Assembly: GCF_030867145.1 (NCBI RefSeq)
Contig: NC_134454.1
Coordinates: forward strand, 47,382,320 to 47,446,319
DNA from: Opisthocomus hoazin
Taxonomy: Eukaryota; Chordata; Aves; Opisthocomiformes; Opisthocomidae
Length of the DNA stretch: 64,000 bases
Direction of reading: 5' to 3'
Shown here in pieces: positions 23,317 through 64,000 of the stretch. Under the pieces are notes generated by a model. It saw only the letters and a list, made by a program, of their open reading frames with translations. It was not told where the DNA came from and made no database searches. Every line of letters starts with the position of its first letter. The first letter of the stretch is position 1. The position numbers and the translations under genes are program-made.

Positions 23317-26300
23317 GTGAGGAGGAGGAGGAGGAGGAGGAGGAGGCGGCGGCGGCCGCCCGGGAGGGTGGTCTGGCCGGCCTGGGGCCCGAGGAGGCGC
23401 CGGGCGGGGGAGCCACAGCTGGTCTGGGGAAGGGGCGGCGGGGCGGGAGCGGGGCGTTGGCGCAGGCCGGGCCGGAGCGGGGCGAGAGGAGCAGGTGCAG
23501 CCGGGTCGGTTCTGCTCCTGAGAAACCCCCTTCTGCGGCGAAGCGCTGCCGTGTTTACCTGAAAGGAAACAGTTCTTCAGCCACGTGTTTAGGGAAACGA
23601 GTACTGCGTTCCCTGGACTCCCGGCTGGCAAGGCAGCTCCCACATTCCTGAAATATCCAGGGATAAAAATGTTAGCGAGGCCCCAAGCCCCGGTGTCCTT
23701 GTTCAGGCTTGAATTAGACCAGGATCCCAGTCCAAATGTGGCGGCTGCAGACAACTTTTTAATCTTTCCTGTCCCCGGTTCCTGATCACCTTTAAAAGAG
23801 TTTGTGCCCGAAGTCATAATCTGATGCTTCATCGCTATGCAAGTATGTCTGTTTCTGACACGTCCAACTGGCTATGTTGCAGCATTTTTTATGTTACACC
23901 TGTAAGGAGTATGTAGAAGACCTGGCTAGAGTCCCCAAGGCGTTTTTACAAGTAAGTGCCCAGCCCTCAGTATGTACATGGCATTGCTGTAGCCGAGCAG
24001 GTTTGTTGTGTCCCGCTGCAGGCTTGCATGAGGCTTAAACCTCCTAGGAATCAAAACCAGGCTCAAGAGAAAGTTAGCATTTTCATTGTTTGCTACAATA
24101 CCCGTAATGTGTCTGCCTGGGAAACACGGGAGAGGATTTATTGCACTACATACTCTTGTTGCAGCAGCGTTATTTCTCCCTATTAGTTTGGTGGTGTTTT
24201 TTCTGCTGTATTCTGAACAGTTAGACAACATCTGACAGGCATTTCTTTTGGTATTAGTAGAGCCCTGGGCAGCTGTCTTCTGACCGCTAACTAACTGCTG
24301 GCCTTTCTGTGGTGCCGGCATGGCTGACTGATGGTTGTGCGTGGAACAAGATCAGAAAATTGATCTGGATTAAAAATTGTCCATTTTTCTATGGTTATTT
24401 GTAAGCTGCATCAGTAGTGTGACCTGTTCTCCAGGCAGCTGCACAAACAGGAGTGACCTAGTGACAGAAAGGAGAAATGGAGTGGGCAGGGGTTGCTATG
24501 GACGGGTAGTTGTTGGGTGGAGAGATACCAGAGAAAGACAATGATCCCCTGCTAAATGTGGAAGGTCACTCTGTCTCTTCTAGGCTGCTGACTGAAATTC
24601 TGTCGTATTTTATTCCCAACAACAGCACAGTCGATGACAGAGACTCAGCTCCTTACTGACAGCAAGCCTTAGATGGACTAGGAACTTGGTGAAGAAAAGG
24701 GGCAATTTCTTTGGCAGCTCCCCTTCCCAGATTTTTCTGAACTGCTCGATCAGTGTTACTCAAAATGACCTTTTCTTAATTTGGCTGGTCAAATAAATTT
24801 ATACAGAGAATTAAATCTGTCCACGCTTTTCTTAGTGTGAGTGTTCTGTTTTTAGGAGAGCTTCTATTCATAACAAGCAAAATGATTCTATATGGGAAAG
24901 GCAAGTATTATACCCTAATATTAAAACAACATTATATTTTATTAACTGTTTTACTGGCATCTAAATGAACTCGAGTTTTGGCCTCTATTTTAGACTCAGG
25001 CCTAATGTTGCACCTGCAAAAGACAACAGTACATGCGGATCCAAGTTATATCTATTAATGAGCATCGGTATATGTAAATCACAGGTGTATGTGCACCAGT
25101 ATTTGCATGCTGCTTCTTTAGATGCAGATGAAACCGAGTGGAAATTTTGAATTTCCAAAATCACAGCAGGTTGCAATCAGTTGAAAAGATGATGCTACAG
25201 AAAAATTAAAGTTTACACATCTGTAACTTAAAAGTTATCTTTAAAAATAAATTTTCACTTAATAAGTTAATGTAGCTGCTAATAGTGGGTGATAGACAAA
25301 GGTGCAGGCTCCAAACATGTAAGTGATGTTAATTTCAAACAATTTTAACTCAGTGCACTGTGATTAATTCAGGACACCAGATTCGGCTAATGCTTTGCAG
25401 CCATGCAGAAACGCCTAGTTCCTCTTTTCACAGTTTCAATACCCATGTTCTGTTCTAGGAAGCAAATGTGAGGCTTATAGTTATTGGACAGGCATCTTAT
25501 CATCACATCAAGGTAAGTAAAGTAGTCATTAAATACATTGTATCCTCCATTGTGTCTTAACGGTCTGCACTGAGGGATTTCGCTCTCAGTGGTTGTTGGT
25601 AACCGCAGAAAAAGCAGACCATATTCTTTTTCATGGAGCAATTCTAACAGTAGTACATGAATAAAGCAAATAAACGTTCAGTTTGAAAACCACTGGGGCT
25701 TGCTAAGGAAACATCTTTTCTTGATTTCACTGGAAGCTTTGTTTCAGTTAAAGCTTCTGCGCTAAAAATCTTTGGCCTTTAATTTAACACGACAAATCCA
25801 CAGGTTTCCAAATTGGGGGCAGGGATGGGGACGGGGACGGGGTGTCAGTATATTTTCCACTGTCAGAAGATCCTAACTAATTACTGTCTTAACCTTAAAA
25901 ATACTTTTTTTTGTATGCATATATTTTGCAGCCCTTCTGCCGTTTAACTGGGTATACACACGAAATGTACGTAGATCCACAAAGGGAAATTTATAAAACG
26001 CTTGGCATGAAAAGAGGTGAAGCTAATAACGTGTCAGGTAAGAATAATGTTGTCACCTTGTCTGGACGTACACAGAACGAAAACAAGAACGTTCTGATAA
26101 AATAGTGTGATCACAATGCAAATAGGAAGGGAGCTGCCCGCCAGACAGTCTCTTGTAGGCTGTATTTTGTCAAAACACTGGTAATCGGGAAACTCTCAAC
26201 CATTCACAGCAGCTGTTGGATATTGTTGTTCTCCTTCTGTCCTTTTGTATTGTATTTTGCTGTTTTGTTTAGTGCGGAGCCCCCATGTGAAGTCAAACAC

Positions 26301-27173
26301 GCTCCTGGGAAGCATGAAGAGTATGTGGAGAGCAATGACTGGCCCAGCTTTTGATTTTCAAGGAGATCCCGGTCAGCAGGGAGGAGCTTTGATTTTAGGC
26401 CCAGGTGTGCTTCTTAGTTTTGTGTGAAAGTTATAGTCTTCTCCTTCATCTGTTTGATTTAACACTACCTCATCCTGGCTGCTGTCCCTGTGGATCCCAA
26501 GGAGACAGTTTTGTGTTCAACTGCGTGGTTTTTGCCAGCTGAAGGAACCTATGCAAGTGTCATCATGTAGTCCCACCTCCCACAGAGGTGGCACAAAGCT
26601 GATGACAGTCCTGCAGAAATCGATAGGAGTGCTGATGGTAAAAATTGCCACAAAGTTTGGAGGGGTTTTCTTTGACATCATGGTGTTCACCTACGTTCTG
26701 CTTGCACATTTGATTCTAGGCATTTAATGAGGTTTCAGTAGAGGAACAATGCATGAAGGGGGGGGGCTGCAACATGACGAAGTCATGTCGTCAGATCATT
26801 ATGAAACATCATGCTACAGCGGATTTAAGTCAGTTAGATGCCTTAATGTTCCTTGCTTCTATAACTTAATTAAAAAAAAAATCTTTGTCATTATTTAAAA
26901 TACAGTATGTCGTGCAATCTATAGAGCTAGTACACATTTGTACAAGAACTACTGGGCAGTCAGAATGCTTCTCTGATTCACTTATGCCTTTGAATAAATA
27001 AATATTTTATTGAACTATTTACATATTATTCTCATTCCATTCCAGGCAACAAAGTTCATTTTTTGCACCTTGATAAAAACAGGCTGGACCATGTTCCCAT
27101 TAACACAGTTTTGCAGCTGGCAGGAGTTAAAACAGTCAATTTCACAAACGAACCCCAGATTATTGACATATGA
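23134..27173 (+). CDS. PRXL2C: PRXL2C (AAED1), peroxiredoxin-like 2C, complete, 6 coding exons
   Basis: Joined exons 23134-23316, 23883-23951, 25459-25512, 25932-26037, 26273-26404 and 27046-27173 give 672 nt, which is 223 aa plus TGA. Human PRXL2C is about 226 aa. All five introns have GT-AG ends and the frame is kept throughout. The product is a thioredoxin-fold protein of the AhpC/TSA-like PRXL2 family. A variable N-terminus (1-50) is followed by AIVVFVRHFLCYTCKEYVED with a CxxC motif (Cys65, Cys68), then VRLIVIGQASYHHI, FCRLTGYTHEMYVDP, WRAMTGPAFDFQGD and GGALILGPG, ending in VNFTNEPQIIDI. The start at 23134 has a strong context (gccATGG) and matches the family start. The frame is also open upstream, but that is CpG-island sequence. 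PRXL2C has been linked to glycolysis and ERK/AKT signalling in mammals; redox catalysis is inferred from the fold. The next gene, CDC14B, lies 2.9 kb downstream on the same strand. Confidence 0.95.
23319..23357 (+). repeat. GAG/GGC trinucleotide repeat at a splice donor
   Basis: A (GAG)n run of about nine units followed by (GGC)n starts two bases inside PRXL2C intron 1. The intronic part of the 5' splice site is therefore itself part of the microsatellite. Confidence 0.85.
23883..23951 (+). CDS. PRXL2C: PRXL2C coding exon 2 (CxxC motif)
   Basis: Residues 62-84, HFLCYTCKEYVEDLAR through KAFLQ. The acceptor is 'tatgttgcag' and the donor CAA|GTAAGT, phase 0. It carries both cysteines of the CxxC motif (C65-Y-T-C68). 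Confidence 0.93.
25459..25512 (+). CDS. PRXL2C: PRXL2C coding exon 3
   Basis: Residues 85-102, EANVRLIVIGQASYHHIK, a thioredoxin-fold strand and the conserved SYHHI turn. The acceptor is 'tgttctag' and the donor AAG|GTAAGT. Only 54 nt long, phase 0 at both ends. Confidence 0.93.
25932..26037 (+). CDS. PRXL2C: PRXL2C coding exon 4
   Basis: Residues 103-138 (last codon split after 1 nt): PFCRLTGYTHEMYVDPQREI, then YKTLGMKRGE. The acceptor is 'attttgcag' and the donor TCAG|GTAAGA. Confidence 0.93.
26273..26404 (+). CDS. PRXL2C: PRXL2C coding exon 5
   Basis: Residues 138-182, containing HVKSNTLLGSMKSMWRAM and FDFQGDPGQQGGALILGP. The acceptor is 'gttttgtttag' and the donor CCAG|GTGTGC, which keeps phase 1. 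Confidence 0.92.
27046..27173 (+). CDS. PRXL2C: PRXL2C terminal coding exon 6
   Basis: Residues 182-223 and the TGA stop at 27171-27173. It contains NKVHFLHLDKNRLDHVPIN and VLQLAGVKTVNFTNEPQIID. The acceptor is 'cattccag'. The C-terminus matches the family length. Confidence 0.93.
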
Positions 27174-27304
27174 CCCTGACACAATGTATAATTTTTTTTA
27201 ATTTGTGCTCTACAAGAACAATTCTCCAGCAAATTCCCACCAGAATCAGTACTGTCATGTCTTTATGGGACATCTGAAACCTCATCTAGAAAATCTGAGC
27301 ACAG

Positions 27305-27310
27305 AATAAA
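27305..27310 (+). terminator. PRXL2C: possible proximal poly(A) signal AATAAA of PRXL2C
   Basis: AATAAA lies 132 nt after the PRXL2C stop codon. The downstream sequence is not notably GU-rich, so it may be weak. Confidence 0.35.
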
Positions 27311-27707
27311 CTACCTGGCACGAAGATGGACACAAAAGTGCCATTTCCATTGCGTATAGGATGATAAAAACTGAAACACAACTGAGGCTTATTGCAAAAA
27401 ATCCTGCGGCTTATTATTTCCTCATCAAACAATCTTGCTAATATATTTTAAAAGTCTTTGTTCAGGGTGCACTAGACTAAAAAATCTGGTGTTGCTCAGG
27501 AAGAACTTGGGATTCTTGTCTTCAGCAGACCACACTGGCTTTCAGTCCAATACTTCTCAGTGATGTTTTAAAGCTTCTAGCACCGCGTGACCATCTTGTA
27601 TTAAAATATACCTTGAAAAATCACAGTTTCGAACACTGGGACTTAAGCTTATGCCTACTTTTGCATATGGCACTGGCAGACATTACGAAATACATTTTAT
27701 AGTTTTA

Positions 27708-27713
27708 AATAAA
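27708..27713 (+). terminator. PRXL2C: likely distal poly(A) signal AATAAA of PRXL2C
   Basis: AATAAA about 535 nt after the stop is followed some 20-50 nt later by a T/GT-rich stretch ('attgtctgcaattattttgt'), the layout of a vertebrate cleavage site. The 3' UTR would be about 27174-27740. Confidence 0.5.
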
Positions 27714-27759
27714 TATTTTAAATACATCATCGATTGTCTGCAATTATTTTGTGTCATAC

Positions 27760-29340
27760 AAAGAGTTGGGTCCGTAAGAACAGGGAGGGGTGTGTCTTAA
27801 ATGTATTTCTGGTCAGACTGTCACTTTTCGTGTCGGTAGGCCACGGTCAATTAGTTGTTTTCCTGTGGAGATCTGCAGCAGAATATTCTCCCTTCTATGT
27901 ACGTACTTTCTCTCAGAGCAAGAGGTCTCGGAAAAAATGTCCTTAGTTACTTCTGCCCTAGACAACTCAGCTAAGGACAACAGCATTTTGGTTTGCGGTT
28001 GTGTCAGATTTTGTATTTCCCGTTTTTTCTAGCAATGTTTATGTTCAGAATCTATTGCTTTCATTAGAGTAGAGGTGCCCTCTTTCATCCATGAGCCACT
28101 TCCTTTTAGCAATTTTTAAAACAAGATTGTCCGAGATTTAGGGCAGAGCATACCCTCCTCTGCAGTCTCTGATCTTTGGCCTTCACAGGAAAACGCTACT
28201 ATTCATACATATCTTACCTGCAAATTCTCTCCCCTTTTAAGCTTTAACACAATTGTAAAATGGTATTCTGCGAAGAGGTTTGTCTCTGCATCCATTAAGG
28301 TCACTGGCAGGCCCACAGCAAGCTCCGGAGAGCTGTACACCATTAAGAGCATGTGAAATTAAACACAGTGTTCCTTGACAAAAAATAAAAGGCTTGCTTA
28401 AGAAACACAGTGATCCTGAGCAACGTAATTCCATTAAAGGTACCATGCCTTAGCACCCTATTAATTACATACACATTTTCATACGGTGTGTTCAGAGGAA
28501 GCACATTATTAACGTGAAAATTCTGTGTTTGAGGCACTGCTTCGACCGAATGGCACTCGGCACTGGGCTAAAAGGGGTCAGGTGCAGACTCTGAACCCGC
28601 CCGACTTCAGGGCTGGCCAGAGGCTTCCTTGGGGCTTGGCGTAACAGACTGGGACTGGCCGCTGAGGCTCACAGCAGAGCCAAGTCCACTTTTCGGAAGC
28701 CACTGCCCCTGCATCCATAAGTGAGGAGCTGCCCTCTCCCTCCAGGGCCCCCCCAGCTTACCAGGGTTTTTGGATCATGTTGGAAACTCTGGAATGCAGC
28801 TGCCTCCCTGAAAACTGGCCTTACCTTTGTAAGACAAAGACAAGAAACGCAGAAAACTTCAAATATTTTCAAAGAGAAAGGATGATAAATACTCGGTTTG
28901 TTCGTGGTGCTTCCACTCAGCTTCACTCACTTGATCACCACTGCCAAGGACGCCGACTCTGGTTCCCCTTTTGTTTTGCCGTCATTTCCCTTTCATGTTT
29001 TCGGTGCTTTTGATTTCAAAGGAAGCGTTTGGCTAGCTGGTTTTCTGCTCGTTTTGCTTTCAGTAGAGTTAAAATAACGTACAATGGGAACAGTTGTACT
29101 GCTGCTAACGCGTTAAATAAAACCGACTGTAACTGAAAGACCCGTGGACTCTTACCAGGGATGGGAACAACCTGAGCTGCAGCCTGACCACTCTGTGGCC
29201 TGAAGCCGTCCAACTCCAGGACCCACACCACAGCCTCTGCGCTGTCCCAGCAAAACCGCTTCTTCACAAGGGCTGGCGAAGCACAGACAAACAGAAAAGA
29301 GGGAAGAAGACAGGAGAGGAGGACTCATTTAGACAAGCAA
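27760..29340. other. intergenic region between PRXL2C and CDC14B
   Basis: No exon, RNA gene or repeat is recognised. Short ORFs on both strands (such as 29016-29267 on -) show no domain or splice context. GC content rises after about 28540 towards the CDC14B CpG island. Confidence 0.5.
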
Positions 29341-29349
29341 CCTTAATTA

Positions 29350-30085
29350 GGGCATCGGCCCCGCATTTTGCGTCTGGCCGCGGCCTCGCCGCCTTCGCGA
29401 GACGACGATTCCCACGCGCGTGACAGACCAGGACAGAGTCGCGCAGCGCACAGTGGAGCCCAGCAGGCGAGGCGACGCTGGCGCCATGCTCGTCGGGGAG
29501 ACTTCAGCCGGGGCTTTCGCGGCGGGCAGGGAGCGGTTTCCAGCTGCTGCCTCCGTTTATTTCACGCGGCTGAGCGTCAGACCCGCACCCGGCCGCCCCC
29601 ACCCCCCAAACGAACTCCCCGCGGCACCCGCCGCCCGCATCTGTCGCGACAGGGGCCCGGAAGGCCGCGACCGAAGAGGCCCGTTCCCGCAGCCCGGCGC
29701 CACGTCAGCAGCCCCGCAGCGCGGCGGGCGAGGCGGGGTCCGGGCGCAGAGGCCCCCCCCCGCCGGCCCACCTGTTACAGCGACCGCTATGACATCACCG
29801 CCGCCGCCGCTCCGCACTTGTGACGCCACACCGCGCTGACCCAATCGGAGGCGGCGGGTGCCGGGAGATGCCGCCGGCTCGGGGCGGGGGGGGAGGAGGG
29901 GGGCAGCTGTAGGTGCTTGGGGCGGTGTCCGGGGAGACGCGTCAGCCGCCGCCGTCGGCGTCGTCGCGGGGTCCCTCCCCTCGGCGGCCCAAGCCCCGCG
30001 GGGAGCGGCGCGGGGCGGCGCGGGGCGGCGGGGGCGATGAGGCGGGCCGCCTCGCACCCACCGTAGCGCCGCGGCCGCCTCCGCC
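29350..30085 (+). promoter_or_regulatory. CDC14B: CpG-island promoter of CDC14B
   Basis: Very GC- and CpG-rich DNA starts at about 29350 and runs past coding exon 1 to about 30790. Visible elements are a CRE-like TGACATCA (29790-29797), a TGACGCCA half-site (29821-29828) and an inverted-CCAAT-factor type box CCAATCGG (29841-29848). No TATA box is evident. The CCAAT box lies 245 bp before the start codon, which suits a 5' UTR of roughly 100-200 nt. The start site itself is not determined. Confidence 0.65.
30037..30066 (+). other. upstream ORF before CDC14B
   Basis: An ATG at 30037 opens a 9-residue frame (MRRAASHPP) that ends at TAG 30064-30066, 19 nt before the CDC14B start codon. If the mRNA 5' end lies upstream of 30037, this uORF would be in the leader. 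The start context (ggcgATGA) is moderate. Confidence 0.45.
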
Positions 30086-62256
<32,171 letters not shown>

Positions 62257-64000
62257 GTCGGTTTCTGAATGTATAAATGCCAGAAATACTTTTATCCTCT
62301 TCTTTATGCATAGTTCCCTTTGCCGCGAAAAGTTTTGTGTCAAGGCTGCTTTTACTCATTTAGAACAAGCATGAGAGTCACCATTGCTCTGAAGGCTTGG
62401 TGGGCACTAAGGAGGCCGGAGAACTTGTTAAAGAACTGCATTACTCAGTTTATAGTTTCCTGCATTATTTTTGATTCCAGTACTCTGCACCTTACACACT
62501 CCCATAGTGTTCCTGATTGCTTGCTTTTAGTTTAATCACAAACATTCCCTTGTCTTTCCTGCGGTAGTATGAAAATGGAAGAATGTGACTTTGCGTGGTG
62601 GTGTTTGATCGGCTGAAAGAAGGTATACGCTGTTTTTTTGAAGTGAAGTCAGCTGCCTAAGAAGAAGAGTCGAAAGAAGAATCTTTAGCTTCATTTCATT
62701 TCCTCTTCCTTGGAGAGGAACTTTCTGTAAATCCTGTGGGCTTTGGGATAATGGCTGATAGATCTGGAAGGCAGGGAGTAGCACTGTTTCAGTAAATAAA
62801 TTCAAAACGAGTGCATTTCTGTTGGAGAACACGATGTGCTAGTCTCTTTATTTTAGACAAGTGCTGAAACACCACTTGTAAAAGGAAGTTTGTAGTCATC
62901 CTTGCATCTGTTGTACCTTGTAGCAACTGTAGGTGGAAAACCTTTTGTCTGCCCATTCATAAACTACAAGAGAATGCAAGACTTGTTATCTCAATCTCAT
63001 TTGATTGCTAGGAAAGGAATGATGACCCCTGGCTGTCAGATTTTTGCAATTAATACAGCACCAGAGTCACAGACCAAAAGCAACTTGGCTTTTGTTGTGC
63101 TGTCTTTCTGTAGGGGATGGTGCTGCTAGCTGGTGGCCTTTGTTTGTTTTTTTTTTTTTTCTTTTTTTAGACCAAACAGTGCTATCAGACTTTTGGAAAA
63201 CATGCGAGGTTCGTAGTAAGAATGTGTTGAAGATAAAGCAATGTGTCTTTGGAAACCCTCACACATTGCTGTGTATAAATTCTGCTTTTGTTTTAAAGAA
63301 TTCTCTTTTGTTCATGCTCATCATTTACACAGGCAATCATACAAGAGACAACAGATTGGAAACAAAGCCTGTACCAAACTGACTTTAAAAAAAAACCAAA
63401 ACACATCACCTCAGTTACCTCAAATAGCACAGTAAAAAACAGCTACCTTGCACGTTAGTTTCTAAGGCACAGAAGTGCCTTAGTTGCCACTTCATAGTAT
63501 TTTTTCATGAAAGGTACTTTAAGTCATTTAGTAAAGGTATAAAGGTTGTGAAAGATCTCATTTATTGTATGCTCCATAGGATGAAAGTGGGTTGCATGAT
63601 AATCTATTCAGAGCCATTGTCTTAATATGCAGAAGGCCTATCAACTATTAAAATACTATTCCATTCATGAGGCATTCTGCAGCATGACTGCTCTAATTAA
63701 AACTAGTTAGCTTATACTTCTGTAGAATTAAAATAATTGATCTAGAACTATTTTTATAGTGTGCATTGTGGCAGAGGGAGTTGGAATTTCCCTCGTCCTC
63801 TTCCCCCGAGTTATTTATATGGTTTGCAGCTTGTTCTGAAATAATTTGGTGAAAAATGAATGCATAACTTCTTACATTCTTTGTATAATTATTATTAAAC
63901 CAGAGTATCGCTAGGAAGATTTGGCTGCCCTGCCTGAGTCAGAAGTCTTCCCTAATAGAAGAGATGTCAGTCTTTTTTCCTTTTAGTTGAGACTGTTGAA
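62257..64000 (+). other. CDC14B: 3' UTR of the short CDC14B isoform and/or intron 12
   Basis: No further CDC14B coding exon could be recognised before the right edge. If the stop at 62254 is used, this region starts the 3' UTR; otherwise it is intron leading to exons outside the window. AATAAA occurs at 62795-62800. A pyrimidine-rich tract ending 'ctttttttag' at about 63171 could be an acceptor, but the short frame after it matches no part of CDC14B that I know. Confidence 0.5.
62795..62800 (+). terminator. CDC14B: candidate poly(A) signal for the short CDC14B isoform
   Basis: AATAAA about 540 nt after the TAA stop, followed 15-45 nt later by a T/GT-containing stretch ('gtgcatttctgttgg', 'gatgtgctagtctc'). 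This would give a short transcript ending near 62830. Confidence 0.4.

Larger units (their letters stand above)
22540..23520 (+). promoter_or_regulatory. PRXL2C: CpG island / promoter region of PRXL2C
   Basis: From about 22540 the sequence becomes strongly GC- and CpG-rich, and it stays so through coding exon 1 (23134-23316) into intron 1. No TATA box is evident near the start codon, as expected for a housekeeping CpG-island promoter. The transcription start cannot be fixed from sequence. The long ORFs across this island on both strands are by-products of high GC. Confidence 0.7.

Noticed and set aside
22528-23832. Long ORFs on both strands (344 codons + and 372 codons -) over the PRXL2C CpG island
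   Set aside because: Only 23134-23316 on + is coding. The rest is open because stop codons are rare in GC-rich DNA, the compositions are Pro/Arg/Ala-rich, and the frames run across a splice donor.
63166-63220. Possible further CDC14B exon after a long pyrimidine tract ending at about 63171
   Set aside because: The short phase-compatible frame after the acceptor does not resemble any CDC14B tail I know, and no convincing donor follows.

Overview
This is a vertebrate, almost certainly avian, nuclear window. The evidence is its long introns, two CpG-island promoters, and several dispersed CR1 LINE copies carrying the typical bird CR1 3' ends. Two protein-coding genes can be reconstructed exon by exon, both on the + strand and in tandem. 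PRXL2C (AAED1) is complete, with 6 coding exons at 23134-27173 and 223 aa. CDC14B has 12 coding exons at 30086-62256 and 447 aa if the last stop seen here is used. The two genes are also neighbours in the human genome at 9q22. That block lies on the Z chromosome in birds, so this is probably Z-linked DNA (inference).

Layout. 1-22.5 kb is a gene-poor flank with no gene I can support. It holds a consensus CTCF core (3368-3379), a palindromic MITE-like element (6447-6551), a degenerate tandem-repeat tract (about 10790-11100), a 2-kb CR1 LINE with a second CR1 inserted into it (13950-16010), two further antisense CR1 pieces (20511-20575, 20808-21445), and an old sense-strand CR1 relic (22111-22380). 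22.5-27.8 kb is the PRXL2C CpG island, gene and 3' UTR. 27.8-29.3 kb is intergenic. 29.35-30.8 kb is the CDC14B CpG island and promoter. From 30.1 kb to the right edge is CDC14B, whose 10.4-kb intron 4 carries a short CR1 tail and whose intron 5 carries a roughly 2.5-kb antisense CR1 with decayed endonuclease and reverse transcriptase sequence.

Function. CDC14B is a dual-specificity (proline-directed phospho-Ser) phosphatase of the CDC14 family. Its catalytic Cys and general-acid Asp fall at residues 314 and 287, the same numbers used for the human enzyme. PRXL2C is a small thioredoxin-fold, peroxiredoxin-like protein with a CxxC motif. They are neighbours but there is no sign that they form a functional unit.

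I found no undescribed multi-gene system. The best leads are transcript-level: a stop codon embedded in the 5' splice site of the last visible CDC14B exon; a small ORF behind a good acceptor in CDC14B intron 6 whose phase fits exon 5; and a short uORF before CDC14B. On the repeat side they are a CR1-in-CR1 insertion flanked by a 7-bp direct repeat and the palindromic element. All assignments rest on reading the sequence and on family knowledge; no alignment or database search was run.
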